43,161 nucleotides of DNA from Arthrobacter sp. APC 3897 (GCF_030407495.1 NZ_JASDDG010000002.1:185134-228294); one strand, 5' to 3'. Positions 8,739-18,589 are shown, counted from the stretch's first letter. Numbers and translations: made by a program. Notes: generated by a model not told the origin, from the letters alone.

Positions 8739-8847
8739 GGACATCTCCTTGAGTGGGGACGGCGGCAACAGCTGCCGGATCTGCCAGGTAGATAGCACCA
8801 TGCGGTGCCCGCCTTCGGCAGCACAAGGCTAACATCGGGACCCGGCA

Positions 8848-8865
8848 AACACGCTGCAGCGTGTT
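8848..8865. promoter_or_regulatory. Perfect 18-bp palindrome between divergent genes
   Basis: AACACGCTGCAGCGTGTT equals its own reverse complement. It lies between guaD (minus) and a VOC gene (plus), 110 and 98 bases from their starts, where an operator is more likely than a terminator. Further right, GTTCTT followed by GGGGGACGG occurs twice (about 8900-8935). Confidence 0.5.
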
Positions 8866-8962
8866 ACGGCTCTGGACGGGGCAGCGCAGCTGTGACAGCG
8901 TTCTTAGTTGGGGGACGGGTTCTTTGGGGGACGGACCGCAGCACCGTCGAAAGGACATGGCC

Positions 8963-9373
8963 GTGGATCGCATGATTTTCCCCAACCTCCCCGTTGCTGA
9001 CCTTCGCGCAGCCACTGACTTCTATTTGGGCCTGGGATTCAAGCAGAGCCCTCAATTCAGCAATGAGGGCTGTGCGGCGGTGGTCATTTCAGACACGATT
9101 GTCCTCATGCTGCTGCAGCAGGATTTCTTCGCGGGGTTCCTTCCCGAGGGAGACTCCCCGCATCTGCGGGCAGCGGGCAAGGAAGTGCTGAACTGCCTGA
9201 GCTGCGGCAGCCGTGAAGAGGTGGACACCTTCCTGGCGAACTGCGCAGAGAACGGCGGAGCCGTGTTTCAACCCGCCCGTGAGCAGATGCCCGGCATGTA
9301 TTCCGGTGCTGCCACTGACCCGGACGGGCACGTCTGGGAGTTCATGTGGATGGATCCGTCCATCCCCGAATAG
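8963..9373 (+). CDS. VOC-family protein, first of a tandem pair
   Basis: A 136-residue glyoxalase-fold protein: FPNLPVADLRAATDFYLGLGF at the start, TDPDGHVWEFMWMDPS at the end. Three starts compete. AAAGGA ends at 8955, which favours GTG 8963 (seven-base spacing) over ATG 8957 (one base); ATG 8972 is also possible. It resembles subgroup PhnB/glyoxalase-like regulators of unknown substrate. The next gene, a shorter paralogue, begins 18 bases after its stop, so the two likely form an operon. Confidence 0.85.
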   Translation: MDRMIFPNLPVADLRAATDFYLGLGFKQSPQFSNEGCAAVVISDTIVLMLLQQDFFAGFLPEGDSPHLRAAGKEVLNCLSCGSREEVDTFLANCAENGGAVFQPAREQMPGMYSGAATDPDGHVWEFMWMDPSIPE

Positions 9374-9391
9374 AGCCTGGGAGGGCTGCGT

Positions 9392-9763
9392 TTGTATCCC
9401 GTCATCTATCCGCGCCTCCCGGTGAACGATCTGGACCGGTCCACCGGCTTCTACATAGGTTTGGGGTTTTCCCTCAACGAAAAGCTCAGCACCCTTGACC
9501 TTTCCGCCGTTGACATCTCCGCCGCCATTGTCCTGCTGCTTCAGCCAAGGCCTGTCACCCAGAAAACCCGGACGGCCCTGGCTTTTCCCACCCGCAGCGA
9601 GGTTGATGAGATTCTCGCCGCCTGCGTGCCGGGCGGCGGCAGGGTCATGCGGCGTGCCAAGCTCCGGGACAAGGGTGTCTATCTGGGAACGGCTGCAGAT
9701 CCGGACGGGCACCTCTGGGATTTCTTTTGCCGCGGCCCCCAGCCGTGGGAGGGTAACCTGTAG
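9392..9763 (+). CDS. VOC-family protein, second of a tandem pair
   Basis: A 123-residue paralogue of the preceding protein with the same landmarks (YPRLPVNDLDRSTGFYIGLGF and AADPDGHLWDFF). TTG 9392 is chosen because GGGAGGG lies seven bases upstream and the fold begins immediately. Two adjacent half-size VOC genes may form a heterodimer, since VOC active sites are built from paired modules; that is inference. The UvrA-like gene follows after 44 bases. Confidence 0.82.
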   Translation: MYPVIYPRLPVNDLDRSTGFYIGLGFSLNEKLSTLDLSAVDISAAIVLLLQPRPVTQKTRTALAFPTRSEVDEILAACVPGGGRVMRRAKLRDKGVYLGTAADPDGHLWDFFCRGPQPWEGNL

Positions 9764-9807
9764 CCCCGGGCGGAGGCAGGACCACCCATGAGAAGAACGG
9801 CACGCAC

Positions 9808-12207
9808 ATGGCTATGTCACCTAAAACGGCCGCGGCAACCGGCTCACCATCCCCGCACGCGGCCGACCGCCAGGATGTCATCCGGGTTTCCGGCGCACGG
9901 GAGAACAACCTGCGTCAGGTCAGCGTTGAGATTCCCAAACGCCGTCTCACCGCCTTTACCGGGGTCTCCGGTTCCGGCAAGAGCTCGCTGGTTTTTGGCA
10001 CCATTGCGGCGGAGTCGCAGCGGCTCATCAACGAAACCTACAGTGCCTTCCTGCAGGGCTTCATGCCCAGCCTGGCCCGGCCCGATGTTGATCTGCTGGA
10101 AGGGCTGACCACCGCCATCATCGTGGACCAGGAGCGGATGGGCGCCAATCCGCGCTCCACCGTGGGTACCGCCACGGACGCCAATGCCATGCTCCGGATC
10201 ATCTTCAGCCGGCTCGGCCAGCCGCAGATCGGCTCCCCCAACGCCTATTCCTTCAATGTCCCCTCTGTGAAGGCCAGCGGAGCCATCACCGTGGAACGCG
10301 GCGGCCGGACCAAAGCCGAGAAGGCCACGTTCAACCGGCTCGGCGGCATGTGCCCGCGGTGCGAGGGCATGGGATCCGTGAAGGACTTTGACCTGACCGC
10401 GCTCTACGATGACAGCAAATCCCTGAACGAGGGAGCGCTCACCATCCCCGGCTACAGCATGGACGGCTGGTACGGCCGCATCTACAGCAGCACCGGCTTC
10501 TTTGATCCGGACAAACCGATTGCCAAGTTCACGAAACGCGAACTGCACGACCTGCTCTACAAGGAACCCACCAAGATCAAGGTGGAGGGCATCAACCTGA
10601 CCTATGAGGGGTTGATCCCGAAAATCTCCAAGTCCATGCTGTCCAAGGATCCGGAGGCGATGCAGCCGCACATCCGCGCCTTTGTGGACCGTGCCATCAC
10701 GTTCACCACCTGCCCCGAGTGCGGCGGCACCCGGCTCAGCGCAGAAGCCCGTTCCTCCAAAATCGACGGCAAGAACATCGCCGACGCGTGCGCCCTGCAA
10801 ATCTCCGACCTGGCGGAATGGATCCGCACCCTCAGGGAACCGTCAGTCGCGCCGCTGCTAACGGGCCTGCAGCACCTGCTGGACTCCTTTGCTGAAATCG
10901 GCCTGGGCTACCTCAGCCTGGACCGCCCCTCGGGAACGCTGTCAGGCGGCGAGTCCCAGCGCACTAAGATGATCCGGCACCTCGGCTCCTCGCTGACGGA
11001 CGTTACCTATGTTTTTGACGAACCCACCATCGGCCTGCACCCGCATGACATCGAGCGGATGAACCGCCTGCTGCTGCAGCTGCGGGACAAGGGCAACACC
11101 GTGCTGGTGGTGGAGCACAAACCCGAAACCATCGCCGTCGCGGATCATGTCATTGATCTGGGTCCCGGGGCCGGGAGCGACGGCGGGACAGTGTGCTTCG
11201 AGGGCACCGTGGAAGACCTGCGCCGCAGCGGTACGGTCACCGGACAACATCTCGATGACCGGGCCCGGCTGAAGGACAGCGTCCGCACCCCCGACGGCGC
11301 ACTGGAGGTCCGCGGTGCCGGCACGAACAACCTCCGGGATGTCGACGTCGATATCCCCCTGGGCGTGTTCTGCGTGCTCACCGGGGTGGCCGGCTCAGGC
11401 AAGAGTTCGCTCATCTCCGGGTCAGTGGCGCGCAGGGACGGCGTCGTCGTCATAGACCAGGGAGCCATCAAAGGGTCCCGGCGCAGCAACCCCGCCACCT
11501 ACACGGGGCTGCTGGAACCCATCCGCAAGGCCTTTGCAAAAGCCAACGGCGTCAAACCCGCCCTGTTTAGTTCCAATTCCGCGGGTGCCTGCCCGGTCTG
11601 CAACGGGGCCGGCGTGATCTTCACCGATCTGGGAGTGATGGCCACGGTGGAGTCCACGTGTGAAGAATGCGGCGGCAAGCGGTTTCAGGCGGCCGTGCTG
11701 GAATACACCCTGGGCGGCAGGAACATTTCCGAAGTGCTTGGCATGTCCGTGACCGACGCCGGGGCCTTCTTCGGCAGCGGCGGCGAAGCCGCAACCCCGG
11801 CAGCCCACAGGGTCCTGGTCCGGCTCGCCGACGTCGGCCTGGGCTACCTCCACCTCGGCCAGCCGCTCACCACACTCTCCGGCGGGGAGCGGCAGCGGTT
11901 GAAGCTGGCCGCCCAGATGGCGGAAAAGGGCACCGTCTACGTTCTGGACGAGCCCACCACAGGCCTGCACCTGGCGGACGTGGAACAGCTGCTGGGGCTG
12001 CTGGACCGGCTCGTTGATTCCGGCAAATCCCTGATAGTCATTGAGCATCACCAGGCGGTGATGGCGCACGCAGACTGGATCATCGATCTGGGTCCGGGCG
12101 CCGGGCACGACGGCGGCCGCATAGTCTTCGAGGGCACACCGGCGGACCTGGTGGCCGGCAAATCCACGCTCACCGGTCAGCATTTAGCCGCTTACGTGGG
12201 CGCCTGA
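9808..12207 (+). CDS. UvrA-like ABC ATPase (UvrA2/DrrC type)
   Basis: A 799-residue tandem ABC protein, about 150 residues shorter than housekeeping UvrA. Walker A motifs are [13 protein letters not shown] (near 52) and [13 protein letters not shown] (near 530); ABC signatures are LSGGESQR and LSGGERQR, with Walker B regions [11 protein letters not shown] and [11 protein letters not shown]. Zinc-type Cys pairs are CPRCEG, CPECGG and CPVCNG...CEECGG. The shortening is as expected for class II UvrA proteins that lack the UvrB-binding region. Such proteins are linked to tolerance of DNA-binding drugs; housekeeping uvrA should lie elsewhere. Start ATG 9808; ATG 9814 is an alternative. Confidence 0.88.
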   Translation: MAMSPKTAAATGSPSPHAADRQDVIRVSGARENNLRQVSVEIPKRRLTAFTGVSGSGKSSLVFGTIAAESQRLINETYSAFLQGFMPSLARPDVDLLEGLTTAIIVDQERMGANPRSTVGTATDANAMLRIIFSRLGQPQIGSPNAYSFNVPSVKASGAITVERGGRTKAEKATFNRLGGMCPRCEGMGSVKDFDLTALYDDSKSLNEGALTIPGYSMDGWYGRIYSSTGFFDPDKPIAKFTKRELHDLLYKEPTKIKVEGINLTYEGLIPKISKSMLSKDPEAMQPHIRAFVDRAITFTTCPECGGTRLSAEARSSKIDGKNIADACALQISDLAEWIRTLREPSVAPLLTGLQHLLDSFAEIGLGYLSLDRPSGTLSGGESQRTKMIRHLGSSLTDVTYVFDEPTIGLHPHDIERMNRLLLQLRDKGNTVLVVEHKPETIAVADHVIDLGPGAGSDGGTVCFEGTVEDLRRSGTVTGQHLDDRARLKDSVRTPDGALEVRGAGTNNLRDVDVDIPLGVFCVLTGVAGSGKSSLISGSVARRDGVVVIDQGAIKGSRRSNPATYTGLLEPIRKAFAKANGVKPALFSSNSAGACPVCNGAGVIFTDLGVMATVESTCEECGGKRFQAAVLEYTLGGRNISEVLGMSVTDAGAFFGSGGEAATPAAHRVLVRLADVGLGYLHLGQPLTTLSGGERQRLKLAAQMAEKGTVYVLDEPTTGLHLADVEQLLGLLDRLVDSGKSLIVIEHHQAVMAHADWIIDLGPGAGHDGGRIVFEGTPADLVAGKSTLTGQHLAAYVGA

Positions 12208-12227
12208 GCCGGTTTATCCGGCCGGCT
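12207..12227. terminator. Hairpin spanning two convergent stops
   Basis: AGCCGG (12207-12212) pairs with CCGGCT (12222-12227). The stem starts on the last base of the UvrA-like gene's stop and the loop holds the stop of the AlaX-like gene. Confidence 0.45.
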
Positions 12228-13095
12228 GCACGCAGATGGTGTCCATGATGACGGTCACCGCGCCGTCGCCTTCTGTTGCCGTGAGCGTGACCTGGATGCC
12301 CCCGGTCTCCTGCAGGGAAGCGGCGTGCGTTCCGCCGCACGGAATGGAAACGGTGCCCTCGGGCAGGTCAACGCTCCAGCGCCGCATATCGGTGAGACCG
12401 TCCCCGTCGCACTCGATCCGTACCGCGGCTCCGGTGGCGGTCCAGTCCGCCAGGATGGCATTGATGCCGGCTTCCGCAGCGGGCAGGTCCGCGAGCAGGG
12501 CGTCCGGAACAAAGCCCTTGCGGCGCAGTGACTTGCCCAGCCGGTAAACATCGGTGGAGCCGTGCTCGGTGATGGTGGACGTCTCGATGGCCAGGGCGTC
12601 AAAGTTCGGGTTGCCGGCGGCATCCGTGAGAACGTCCTTTTTCCAGGCTCCGGCCAGCTGCCGGTTCAGTGCCAGCGATGCCAGATGGCAGGCCGTGTGG
12701 CCGGCGGAGAGGGCGCTCCGGTATGCCGCGTCCACCTCGATCCGCACGGAGTCCCCAACATTTACGGCAGCGCCGGCCGGGAGCAGGTGGGCCACGGTGA
12801 AGGCCCACCCTTCGGTGCCCTTCTTGACCGGAATGGCCGCGCCCAGGAACAGGCCGGTTCCGTCGGTGGCGGCCACTACGGCGTCGCGGACCTCATGGGA
12901 GGTCCCGTCGGCCGTGGTCAGCACAGCACGGTCCGCGCCCTGGTCCGGCCACCCGGCATCCACCGGATGCACGGCGGTGGTGTCCAGCAGGACCACGCGG
13001 GCGCCGTCGGCGTCTGCAACGTGCAGGACGGTGCCGGAGGAGTCCACGGCGCCGGAGGGATAGGTGACAGTTGTATCTATGGTAGGCAGGCTCAC
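12214..13095 (-). CDS. AlaX-like alanyl-tRNA editing hydrolase
   Basis: A 293-residue relative of the AlaRS editing domain that hydrolyses mischarged tRNA(Ala) in trans. Zinc-binding motifs are visible: GHTACHL (HxxxH) near residue 135 and CGGTH near residue 255. The N-terminal ~100 residues form the AlaRS-like beta-barrel region (TVLHVADADGARVVLLD). Start GTG 13095 has no ribosome site, but TAGGGT lies exactly six bases upstream, so the transcript is probably leaderless. It is divergent from the initiator tRNA. Metal-dependent amidohydrolase-like activity is an alternative annotation used for this group. Confidence 0.87.
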   Translation of the reverse strand: MSLPTIDTTVTYPSGAVDSSGTVLHVADADGARVVLLDTTAVHPVDAGWPDQGADRAVLTTADGTSHEVRDAVVAATDGTGLFLGAAIPVKKGTEGWAFTVAHLLPAGAAVNVGDSVRIEVDAAYRSALSAGHTACHLASLALNRQLAGAWKKDVLTDAAGNPNFDALAIETSTITEHGSTDVYRLGKSLRRKGFVPDALLADLPAAEAGINAILADWTATGAAVRIECDGDGLTDMRRWSVDLPEGTVSIPCGGTHAASLQETGGIQVTLTATEGDGAVTVIMDTICVQPAG

Positions 13096-13101
13096 AGCCC
13101 C

Positions 13102-13107
13102 ACCCTA
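13102..13107 (-). promoter_or_regulatory. -10 box of the AlaX-like gene, leaderless
   Basis: On the minus strand TAGGGT is followed by six bases (GGGGCT) and then the GTG start. No clear -35 box is visible. Confidence 0.5.
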
Positions 13108-13153
13108 CAGAGGAAACTTTGCCGGTTTGAGCGTGACGGCAGTCACTGGATTC

Positions 13154-13181
13154 TTCATCCCGGCCCACATGGGGGTAGAGT
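13154..13181 (+). promoter_or_regulatory. Candidate promoter of tRNA-fMet
   Basis: TAGAGT (13176-13181) lies 11 bases before the mature tRNA 5' end. A weak -35 match TTCATC (13154-13159) sits 16 bases upstream of it. Confidence 0.35.
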
Positions 13182-13192
13182 TCTAAGTACGA

Positions 13193-13269
13193 CGCGGGGT
13201 GGAGCAGTTCGGTAGCTCGCTGGGCTCATAACCCAGAGGTCGCAAGTTCAAATCTTGCCCCCGCAACCA
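13193..13269 (+). tRNA. Initiator tRNA-Met (CAT), CCA encoded
   Basis: A 77-base cloverleaf with anticodon CAT at 13227-13229. Initiator features are visible: an unpaired C1-A72 at the acceptor end (CGCGGGG with CCCCGCA) and three consecutive G-C pairs in the anticodon stem (GGGCTCATAACCC). The T arm reads GTTCAAATC and the 3' CCA is encoded. A strong hairpin follows six bases later. Confidence 0.96.
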
Positions 13270-13274
13270 AGAAG

Positions 13275-13308
13275 ATGGTCCCCACCGGTGAAAACCGGTG
13301 GGGACCAT
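13275..13308 (+). terminator. tRNA terminator
   Basis: A perfect 15-bp stem (13275-13289 with 13294-13308) closed by a GAAA tetraloop and followed by TCTGTTT. Confidence 0.9.
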
Positions 13309-13399
13309 TCTGTTTAAGCGGCGGTGGACAGTTGTCCCCGCCACATGTCCTCCGGTAGGTTTCACCACCAAAGAAACTCTACTCAAGGGCGGTGTGTAG

Positions 13400-14017
13400 T
13401 TGGATTCTGAAATAACGCTGCAGGTGGACGGCAGCGAACGGACCCTGACCGTGGACACCCGCACCACAGTGCTGGACGCACTGCGGGACCGGCTCGGAGT
13501 GACGTCCCCCAAGAAGGGCTGTGACCACGGGCAGTGCGGTGCCTGCACCGTGCTGCTGGACGGGCGGCGGGCGAATTCCTGCCTGACCCTCGCGGTGGCG
13601 CACGACGGCGCTGAAGTCATCACTGCGGAAGGGCTCGCCGATGTGGTTCCGGACGGGCACCTGCATCCGGTGCAGCAGGCTTTCCTGGAACAGGACGGCT
13701 TCCAGTGCGGCTACTGCACTCCGGGGCAGATCTGCTCCGCCGCCGGCATGATCGAAGAAGCCGCGGCCGGGCATCCCTCCACCGCAACCGATCCGGCGGC
13801 CGAGGGCGGGATCAGCCTCACCGATGATGAGATCCGCGAGCGCATGAGCGGAAACCTGTGCCGCTGCGGCGCGTACGTAAACATTGTGGCGGCAGTGCAC
13901 CAGGCGGCCGAGACGGCCGCATCCCTGCGCAAGGGGCTGCCCGATCCGGCTGAAGCTGCGGTGCCGGACTCCCCCACCGCAGCCTCAATGCCCGCCCATC
14001 CGGAGGACCGGCCATGA
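13400..14017 (+). CDS. Aldehyde oxidoreductase 2Fe-2S subunit (PaoA type)
   Basis: The iron-sulfur subunit of a molybdenum hydroxylase; it passes electrons from the Mo site to FAD. The 205-residue product has the plant-ferredoxin motif [15 protein letters not shown] (near 41-56) and the C-terminal cluster motif CGYCTPGQ...CRCGAY (near 111 and 155). E. coli PaoA carries a Tat signal; none is seen here, so the enzyme is probably cytoplasmic. The start TTG 13400 has only a weak ribosome site (AAGGGCGG). The Pro/Ala-rich tail (last ~30 residues) is dispensable-looking. The stop overlaps the next start as ATGA. Confidence 0.9.
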   Translation: MDSEITLQVDGSERTLTVDTRTTVLDALRDRLGVTSPKKGCDHGQCGACTVLLDGRRANSCLTLAVAHDGAEVITAEGLADVVPDGHLHPVQQAFLEQDGFQCGYCTPGQICSAAGMIEEAAAGHPSTATDPAAEGGISLTDDEIRERMSGNLCRCGAYVNIVAAVHQAAETAASLRKGLPDPAEAAVPDSPTAASMPAHPEDRP

Positions 14018-15093
14018 TCCCCTTCGATTATCGGCGGGCCGAGGACGCCGCGTCCGCCGTTGCCCTGGTTTCAGCCCGTCCCGATGCGGCGTTCCTGGCC
14101 GGCGGCACCAACCTTGTGGACCGGATGAAGCTCGGGATTGCTTCACCCACCCTGCTGGTGGACGTCAGCCGGCTGCCGCTGGACACCGTGGATGTGCTCG
14201 ACGACGGCCGGGTGCGGATCGGCACCAACGTCCGCAACGCTGATCTGGCCGCCAATGCCCACATCCGCCGCCGCTATCCGGCTTTGTCCGCGGCACTGCT
14301 CTCCGGCGCCTCCGGGCAGCTGCGGAACCTGGCCACCACCGGCGGCAACCTCCTGCAGCGCACACGCTGCGTGTATTTTCAGGACCCCACTACGCCGTGC
14401 AACAAGCGCGAGCCCGGATCCGGCTGCTCCGCCGTCGACGGCTACACCCGCTACCACGCCATCCTCGGCGCATCCGGGGACTGCGTGGCAACACACCCCT
14501 CGGACATGGCCGTGGCCCTGGCCGCACTGGACGCCGCCGTGGTGGTCCTCGGCCCGGCCGGCGAACGGGTCATCCCGGTCAGCGACTTCCACCGGCTCCC
14601 CGGGAACGAGCCGCACCGGGACACCGTCCTGGAACACGGTGAGCTCATCACCGCCGTCGAACTTCCGCCCGCACCCGCGCGGTCCGCGTACCGGAAGGTG
14701 CGGGACCGCGCGTCGTACGCCTTTGCGCTGGTCTCAGTGGCGGCGGCCCTGGAACTGGAGGACGACGCCGCCAACCCGCCGGTAATCCGTGACGTGCGCA
14801 TCGCCCTGGGCGGGGTGGCGCACAAGCCATGGCGCGCACTGCAGGCTGAAGCCGCGCTGCGCGGAGCGGAGGCCACCGAGGAGAATTTCCGGGCCGCGGC
14901 CGATGCAGAGCTGGCGGCCGCTGAACCGCTGCGGGAGAACGGCTTCAAGATTCCAATGGTCCGCAACACGCTGGCCGCGGTGCTCCGGGAGCTGGCCGGG
15001 ATTCCTGTCCCGGACGCCGGCGCCGCAGGAACGAACCATCCCGAAGGCCATGCCGGTCCCGGGAACACCGGCTGGGAGGAACTGGACTCATGA
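14014..15093 (+). CDS. Aldehyde oxidoreductase FAD subunit with 4Fe-4S insert (PaoB type)
   Basis: A 359-residue FAD-binding subunit. FAD-binding motifs are [13 protein letters not shown] near residue 30 and [12 protein letters not shown] near 110. Four Cys in a short insert (RC, PC, GC, then DC; about 115-160) match the extra 4Fe-4S site known from PaoB and 4-hydroxybenzoyl-CoA reductase beta subunits, which separates this enzyme from ordinary xanthine dehydrogenase. [14 protein letters not shown] follows as expected. ATG 14014 overlaps the upstream stop by four bases and its own stop overlaps the next ATG, so the three subunits are translationally coupled. Confidence 0.9.
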   Translation: MIPFDYRRAEDAASAVALVSARPDAAFLAGGTNLVDRMKLGIASPTLLVDVSRLPLDTVDVLDDGRVRIGTNVRNADLAANAHIRRRYPALSAALLSGASGQLRNLATTGGNLLQRTRCVYFQDPTTPCNKREPGSGCSAVDGYTRYHAILGASGDCVATHPSDMAVALAALDAAVVVLGPAGERVIPVSDFHRLPGNEPHRDTVLEHGELITAVELPPAPARSAYRKVRDRASYAFALVSVAAALELEDDAANPPVIRDVRIALGGVAHKPWRALQAEAALRGAEATEENFRAAADAELAAAEPLRENGFKIPMVRNTLAAVLRELAGIPVPDAGAAGTNHPEGHAGPGNTGWEELDS

Positions 15094-17174
15094 GCAACCT
15101 GCTGCCCGGGAGGGCCATCGGCACGCCGTATGAACGCCTGGACGGTGAACTGAAGGTCAGAGGAACCGCCCCGTACGCGTATGAGCAGCCGGTCCAGAAC
15201 CCGCTGTATCTCCACCCCGTGCTCTCCACCATTGCCCGGGGCACTGTGAAGCGGGTCGAAAGTGCCGCGGCTGAAGCCGTCAGCGGAGTCTTCACGGTCC
15301 TCACGTCGGAGACAACGCCCCGTCTGGAAGACCCGTCCGACCGCGAACTGGCAGTCCTGCAGGACAACAGCATTGGTTACCGTGGTCAGATTGTGGCCGC
15401 GGTCCTTGCCGAAACCCCCGAGATTGCCCGGGAAGCCGCTGCGGCCGTCACCGTCACGTACACGGAGGAGCCGTTCTCAGCCCAGCTTCGCGCAGACGGG
15501 CCGGAGCTGTATGCGCCGGAGGAACTCAATGCCGGAACCCCTACGGACAGCAGCGAGGGGGACGTGGATACAGCCTTTGCCACTGCCGCGCTGAAGGTTG
15601 AACAGACCTATTCCACTCCGGCAGAACACAACAACCCGCTGGAACCGCACGCCACGGTGGCACAGTGGGACGGGTCCGTGCTGACCCTGTGGGACTCCAC
15701 CCAGGGCGTGCATGCCGTGAAGGGCACGCTGGCGCAGGTGCTCGGGCTGGAGGAAGAGCAGGTTCATGTCATTGCCCCGCACGTGGGCGGCGGGTTCGGC
15801 TCCAAGGGGATGCCGCACGTCCATGTGGTGATGGCCGCGCTGGCGGCGCAGGTGACCGGGGGCCGGCCGGTGAAGTTTCCGGTCACCCGCCGGCAGATGT
15901 ACACGCTGACCAGCCACCGCACCCCCACCCTCCAGCGCATCAGACTCGGCGCCGCCGACGACGGCCGGCTCACCGCCATGTCCCTGGACATCGTGGAACA
16001 CACCTCCCGGATCAAAGAGTTCGCCGAGCAAACCCCGGCGCCGTTCCGGATGATGTACGCGTCCCCCAACCGGAGCACCACCACCCGGGTGGCACCGCTG
16101 GACATACCGGTTCCGTCGTGGATGCGGGCACCCGGTGAGTGTCCGGGCATGTTCGGCCCCGAAGTTGCCATGGATGAACTCGCCGCCGCGGCCGGGCTGG
16201 ATCCCATTGAGCTGCGGCGCCGGAATGAACCGGGCGTGGACCCGGAGACCGGCAACCCGTGGTCCAGCCGGCATTTGCTGGAGTGCTTTGACCTCGGCGC
16301 CGAATGCTTCGGCTGGGACCGGCGGGTGACCCGGCCGCGCTCCGTGCAGGAGGACGGCTGGCTGGTGGGTCTGGGGACGGCCAGTGCCGTCTACCCGTTC
16401 ATGCGCCAGCCCGCCAATACGGCGCGGATCCGCTATGAGCAGGACGGCATTTACTCGGTGCAGATTGGCGCCGCGGACATTGGCACCGGCGCGTGGACGG
16501 CCCTGACGCAGATCGCGGCCGACGCCCTGGAGGCACCGATTGACCGGATCCGGCTGGGGATCGGAGACACGAAGTTCCCGGCAGCGTCGGTGGCGGGCGG
16601 ATCCTCAGGTACGGCGAGCTGGGGCGGAACGATCATTGCCGCCGCGCGTGCGTTCCGGGCGGACCACGGAGAGCATCCCTCCCCCGGCGCACAGACCGAG
16701 GCCAGGGCACCGCAGGACCCCGAGGCGGAGAACCTGGCCCTGTACTCCTTCGGCGCCCATTTCGCTGAAGTCCGAATCTCTGCGGACACCGGGGAAATCC
16801 GGGTAGCGCGCATGCTGGGGGTGTTTTCCGCCGGCCGGATTATCAATCCGCGCACGGCACGGTCGCAGTTCCTGGGCGGCATGACCATGGGCCTGGGCAT
16901 GGCACTGCATGAGCAGAGTGTGCTGGACCCCCGGTTCGGCATCTTCGTGAACCATGACCTGGCCGAGTACCACATTCCCACCAATGCCGATGTGCTGGAC
17001 ATGGAAGCCCTGTGGATTGAAGACCGGGACGAGCACGCCGGCCCGCTGGGCGCCCGCGGCATCGGTGAAATCGGAATTGTGGGCAGCGCTGCCGCCATCG
17101 CCAACGCCGCGTACAACGCCTCCGGGATCCGGGTTCGGGATTTGCCGCTGACGCCGGACAAATTCCTGACGTAA
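15090..17174 (+). CDS. Aldehyde oxidoreductase molybdenum subunit (PaoC type)
   Basis: The catalytic subunit, 694 residues, binding molybdopterin cytosine dinucleotide and oxidising aldehydes to acids. Landmarks: PYAYEQ near residue 30, [11 protein letters not shown] near 187, the Mo-cofactor loop GGGFGSKG near 233, MRAPGECPG near 346, and the catalytic Glu in GARGIGEIG near 657. No XdhC/PaoD-type maturation gene follows, so insertion of the sulfurated cofactor must rely on a gene elsewhere. The substrate cannot be read from sequence; the PaoABC family accepts a broad range of aromatic and aliphatic aldehydes. A terminator hairpin follows. Confidence 0.9.
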   Translation: MSNLLPGRAIGTPYERLDGELKVRGTAPYAYEQPVQNPLYLHPVLSTIARGTVKRVESAAAEAVSGVFTVLTSETTPRLEDPSDRELAVLQDNSIGYRGQIVAAVLAETPEIAREAAAAVTVTYTEEPFSAQLRADGPELYAPEELNAGTPTDSSEGDVDTAFATAALKVEQTYSTPAEHNNPLEPHATVAQWDGSVLTLWDSTQGVHAVKGTLAQVLGLEEEQVHVIAPHVGGGFGSKGMPHVHVVMAALAAQVTGGRPVKFPVTRRQMYTLTSHRTPTLQRIRLGAADDGRLTAMSLDIVEHTSRIKEFAEQTPAPFRMMYASPNRSTTTRVAPLDIPVPSWMRAPGECPGMFGPEVAMDELAAAAGLDPIELRRRNEPGVDPETGNPWSSRHLLECFDLGAECFGWDRRVTRPRSVQEDGWLVGLGTASAVYPFMRQPANTARIRYEQDGIYSVQIGAADIGTGAWTALTQIAADALEAPIDRIRLGIGDTKFPAASVAGGSSGTASWGGTIIAAARAFRADHGEHPSPGAQTEARAPQDPEAENLALYSFGAHFAEVRISADTGEIRVARMLGVFSAGRIINPRTARSQFLGGMTMGLGMALHEQSVLDPRFGIFVNHDLAEYHIPTNADVLDMEALWIEDRDEHAGPLGARGIGEIGIVGSAAAIANAAYNASGIRVRDLPLTPDKFLT

Positions 17175-17188
17175 CCGGGCCGTCACCG

Positions 17189-17214
17189 AGGGTGCCGGGA
17201 AGCGCCGGCACCCT
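17189..17214 (+). terminator. Terminator after the aldehyde oxidoreductase genes
   Basis: A perfect 10-bp stem (17189-17198 with 17205-17214) with a six-base loop begins 14 bases after the stop. Its last base is the first T of the next gene's -10 box. Confidence 0.75.
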
Positions 17215-17219
17215 AGACT
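17214..17219 (+). promoter_or_regulatory. -10 box of a leaderless GNAT gene
   Basis: TAGACT is followed by six bases (GGCGGC) and ATG 17226. There is no ribosome site. Confidence 0.5.
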
Positions 17220-17225
17220 GGCGGC

Positions 17226-17855
17226 ATGACTGCCGTGCGCCCCGCTTCCTCCATCCTCACGGGCCGGTTTGTCCGGCTAGAACCACTCACGGAGGACCTG
17301 CTCCCGGACCTGCACCGTGCCATCGCCGTGCCCGAGGTGTTTGCCGGCGGCTACGGCGGCGGGCCGGCGGGGCTCCACTCGGACCGCGGCGGGTTCATCG
17401 GGTGGGCGCGGACATACTACCGGTGGAACGAACTTCCCTTTGCCGTCCGGGAGTTCCGCGACGGCGCCCCCGGTTCAGTGGTGGGCACCAGCACCCTGGC
17501 GGATCTGGACCTGCACCAGGAGACGGTGCAGCTGGGCTGGACTGCCTACAGTCCCGCTGTCTGGGGAACTGCAGTCAATGCCGAGACCAAGCTTTTGCTG
17601 CTGGAACATGCCTTCAACGCGGGATTTGGCCGGGTCAGCATTCAGGCAGATGCCCTCAACGTCCGCTCCAGGGCTGCCGTCGAAAAGCTCGGCGGAACGT
17701 TCGAAGGTATCCTGCGCCGGGAGAAGCTGCGTGCGGACGGCAGCTGGCGGGACACTGCGGTGTACTCGATACTTGCTCCGGAATGGCCTGCAGTGCGGGC
17801 CGGTCTGGAGGACAGGATTGACCGTTTCTCCGGCCGGGCTCAGACTCCGGTTTAG
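17226..17855 (+). CDS. GNAT acetyltransferase, RimJ/RimL type
   Basis: A 209-residue protein of the RimJ/RimL-like subgroup: GRFVRLEPL at the start, QLGWTAYSPAVWGTAVNAETKLLLLEHAFNAG in the middle, and NVRSRAAVEKLGGTFEGILRRE near the acetyl-CoA-binding end. These enzymes acetylate N-termini, amines or small antibiotics; the target is unknown. It is probably transcribed alone from the adjacent leaderless promoter. Its TAG stop shares bases with the TAA stop of the opposing TetR gene, so the two genes overlap tail to tail by four bases. Confidence 0.87.
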   Translation: MTAVRPASSILTGRFVRLEPLTEDLLPDLHRAIAVPEVFAGGYGGGPAGLHSDRGGFIGWARTYYRWNELPFAVREFRDGAPGSVVGTSTLADLDLHQETVQLGWTAYSPAVWGTAVNAETKLLLLEHAFNAGFGRVSIQADALNVRSRAAVEKLGGTFEGILRREKLRADGSWRDTAVYSILAPEWPAVRAGLEDRIDRFSGRAQTPV

Positions 17856-18493
17856 GCCCCGCTCAAGCGGACTCCGGGGTATCCGGTCCGGGGCCACCAC
17901 GGAGGCAGCAGGTACACCAGCGAACCCAGCCAGCCGTCGACGTCGTTGTCCCCGGAGGTTACCCACTGCTCAATCCATGCCGCATAGGCGCCGCCCAGGT
18001 ACGCAGCCGTTGCTTCAAGATTGGGGGTCGGCACCACGCCATGCGCCTTCCAGACGTGCAGTGACAGGAGAAAGCGCTGGGCCAGCCCGCCGGCCATGAC
18101 GCCCAGGAAGGTTTCGGTATGGAACAGCGCCCGGTAAACCCGGTCCTCCGCCCTGGTGTGCTGGAGGATCCGGCGCACGGAATCAATGTAGAGCATGTTG
18201 ATTTCCTCCACCGTCCGCCCCGTGCCGCGCTGATCCACATCCACGGTGCCCAGCCGGTCTACGACGCCGGCATACACCGATGCCGCAAAATCGAAGATAT
18301 TGCGGTAATGACCGTAAAACGTGGTGCGGTGCACCCCGGCCCGGCGGCACAGTGCCGCCACGCTGATGTCCGCGAGTTCGTGATCACGCAGCAGGTCCCA
18401 CAAACCGGCTTCCAGGGCTTCCCGGGTGCGGACCGTCCGGGGCTCATCGTGAGAAGAACGCCGCTGGGGCTTGGGGTCTTCCGGTTCAGGCAT
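17852..18493 (-). CDS. TetR-family regulator
   Basis: A 213-residue regulator. The helix-turn-helix is at about residues 43-64 (ISVAALCRRAGVHRTTFYGHYRN), after a charged N-terminal tail. The C-terminal ligand domain is hydrophobic and Trp-rich and not assignable. GAGAAG lies about nine bases before the ATG. The SDR gene lies upstream on the same strand, but a hairpin separates them, so the TetR may be transcribed on its own. A palindrome before the SDR start (19344-19356) is a candidate binding site. Confidence 0.85.
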   Translation of the reverse strand: MPEPEDPKPQRRSSHDEPRTVRTREALEAGLWDLLRDHELADISVAALCRRAGVHRTTFYGHYRNIFDFAASVYAGVVDRLGTVDVDQRGTGRTVEEINMLYIDSVRRILQHTRAEDRVYRALFHTETFLGVMAGGLAQRFLLSLHVWKAHGVVPTPNLEATAAYLGGAYAAWIEQWVTSGDNDVDGWLGSLVYLLPPWWPRTGYPGVRLSGA

Positions 18494-18513
18494 GGAACTT
18501 ATCTTCTCAGATA

Positions 18514-18549
18514 CACGGAAGGGCCCCGCCGAAGCGAAGCCCTTCCGTG
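18514..18549 (-). terminator. Terminator after the SDR gene
   Basis: An 11-bp stem (18514-18524 with 18539-18549) with a 14-base loop lies between the SDR stop (18590) and the TetR start (18493). Confidence 0.6.
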
Positions 18550-18589
18550 CCGCGGCGCTGGGGGACGCCGCAAGTCTATGTAGTTGCCG

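Noticed and set aside
9844-10800. 318-codon minus-strand frame
   Set aside because: Lies wholly opposite the UvrA-like gene, whose motifs are intact.
13193-13269. Initiator tRNA as an integration site
   Set aside because: No repeat of its 3' end and no integrase were seen on either side.
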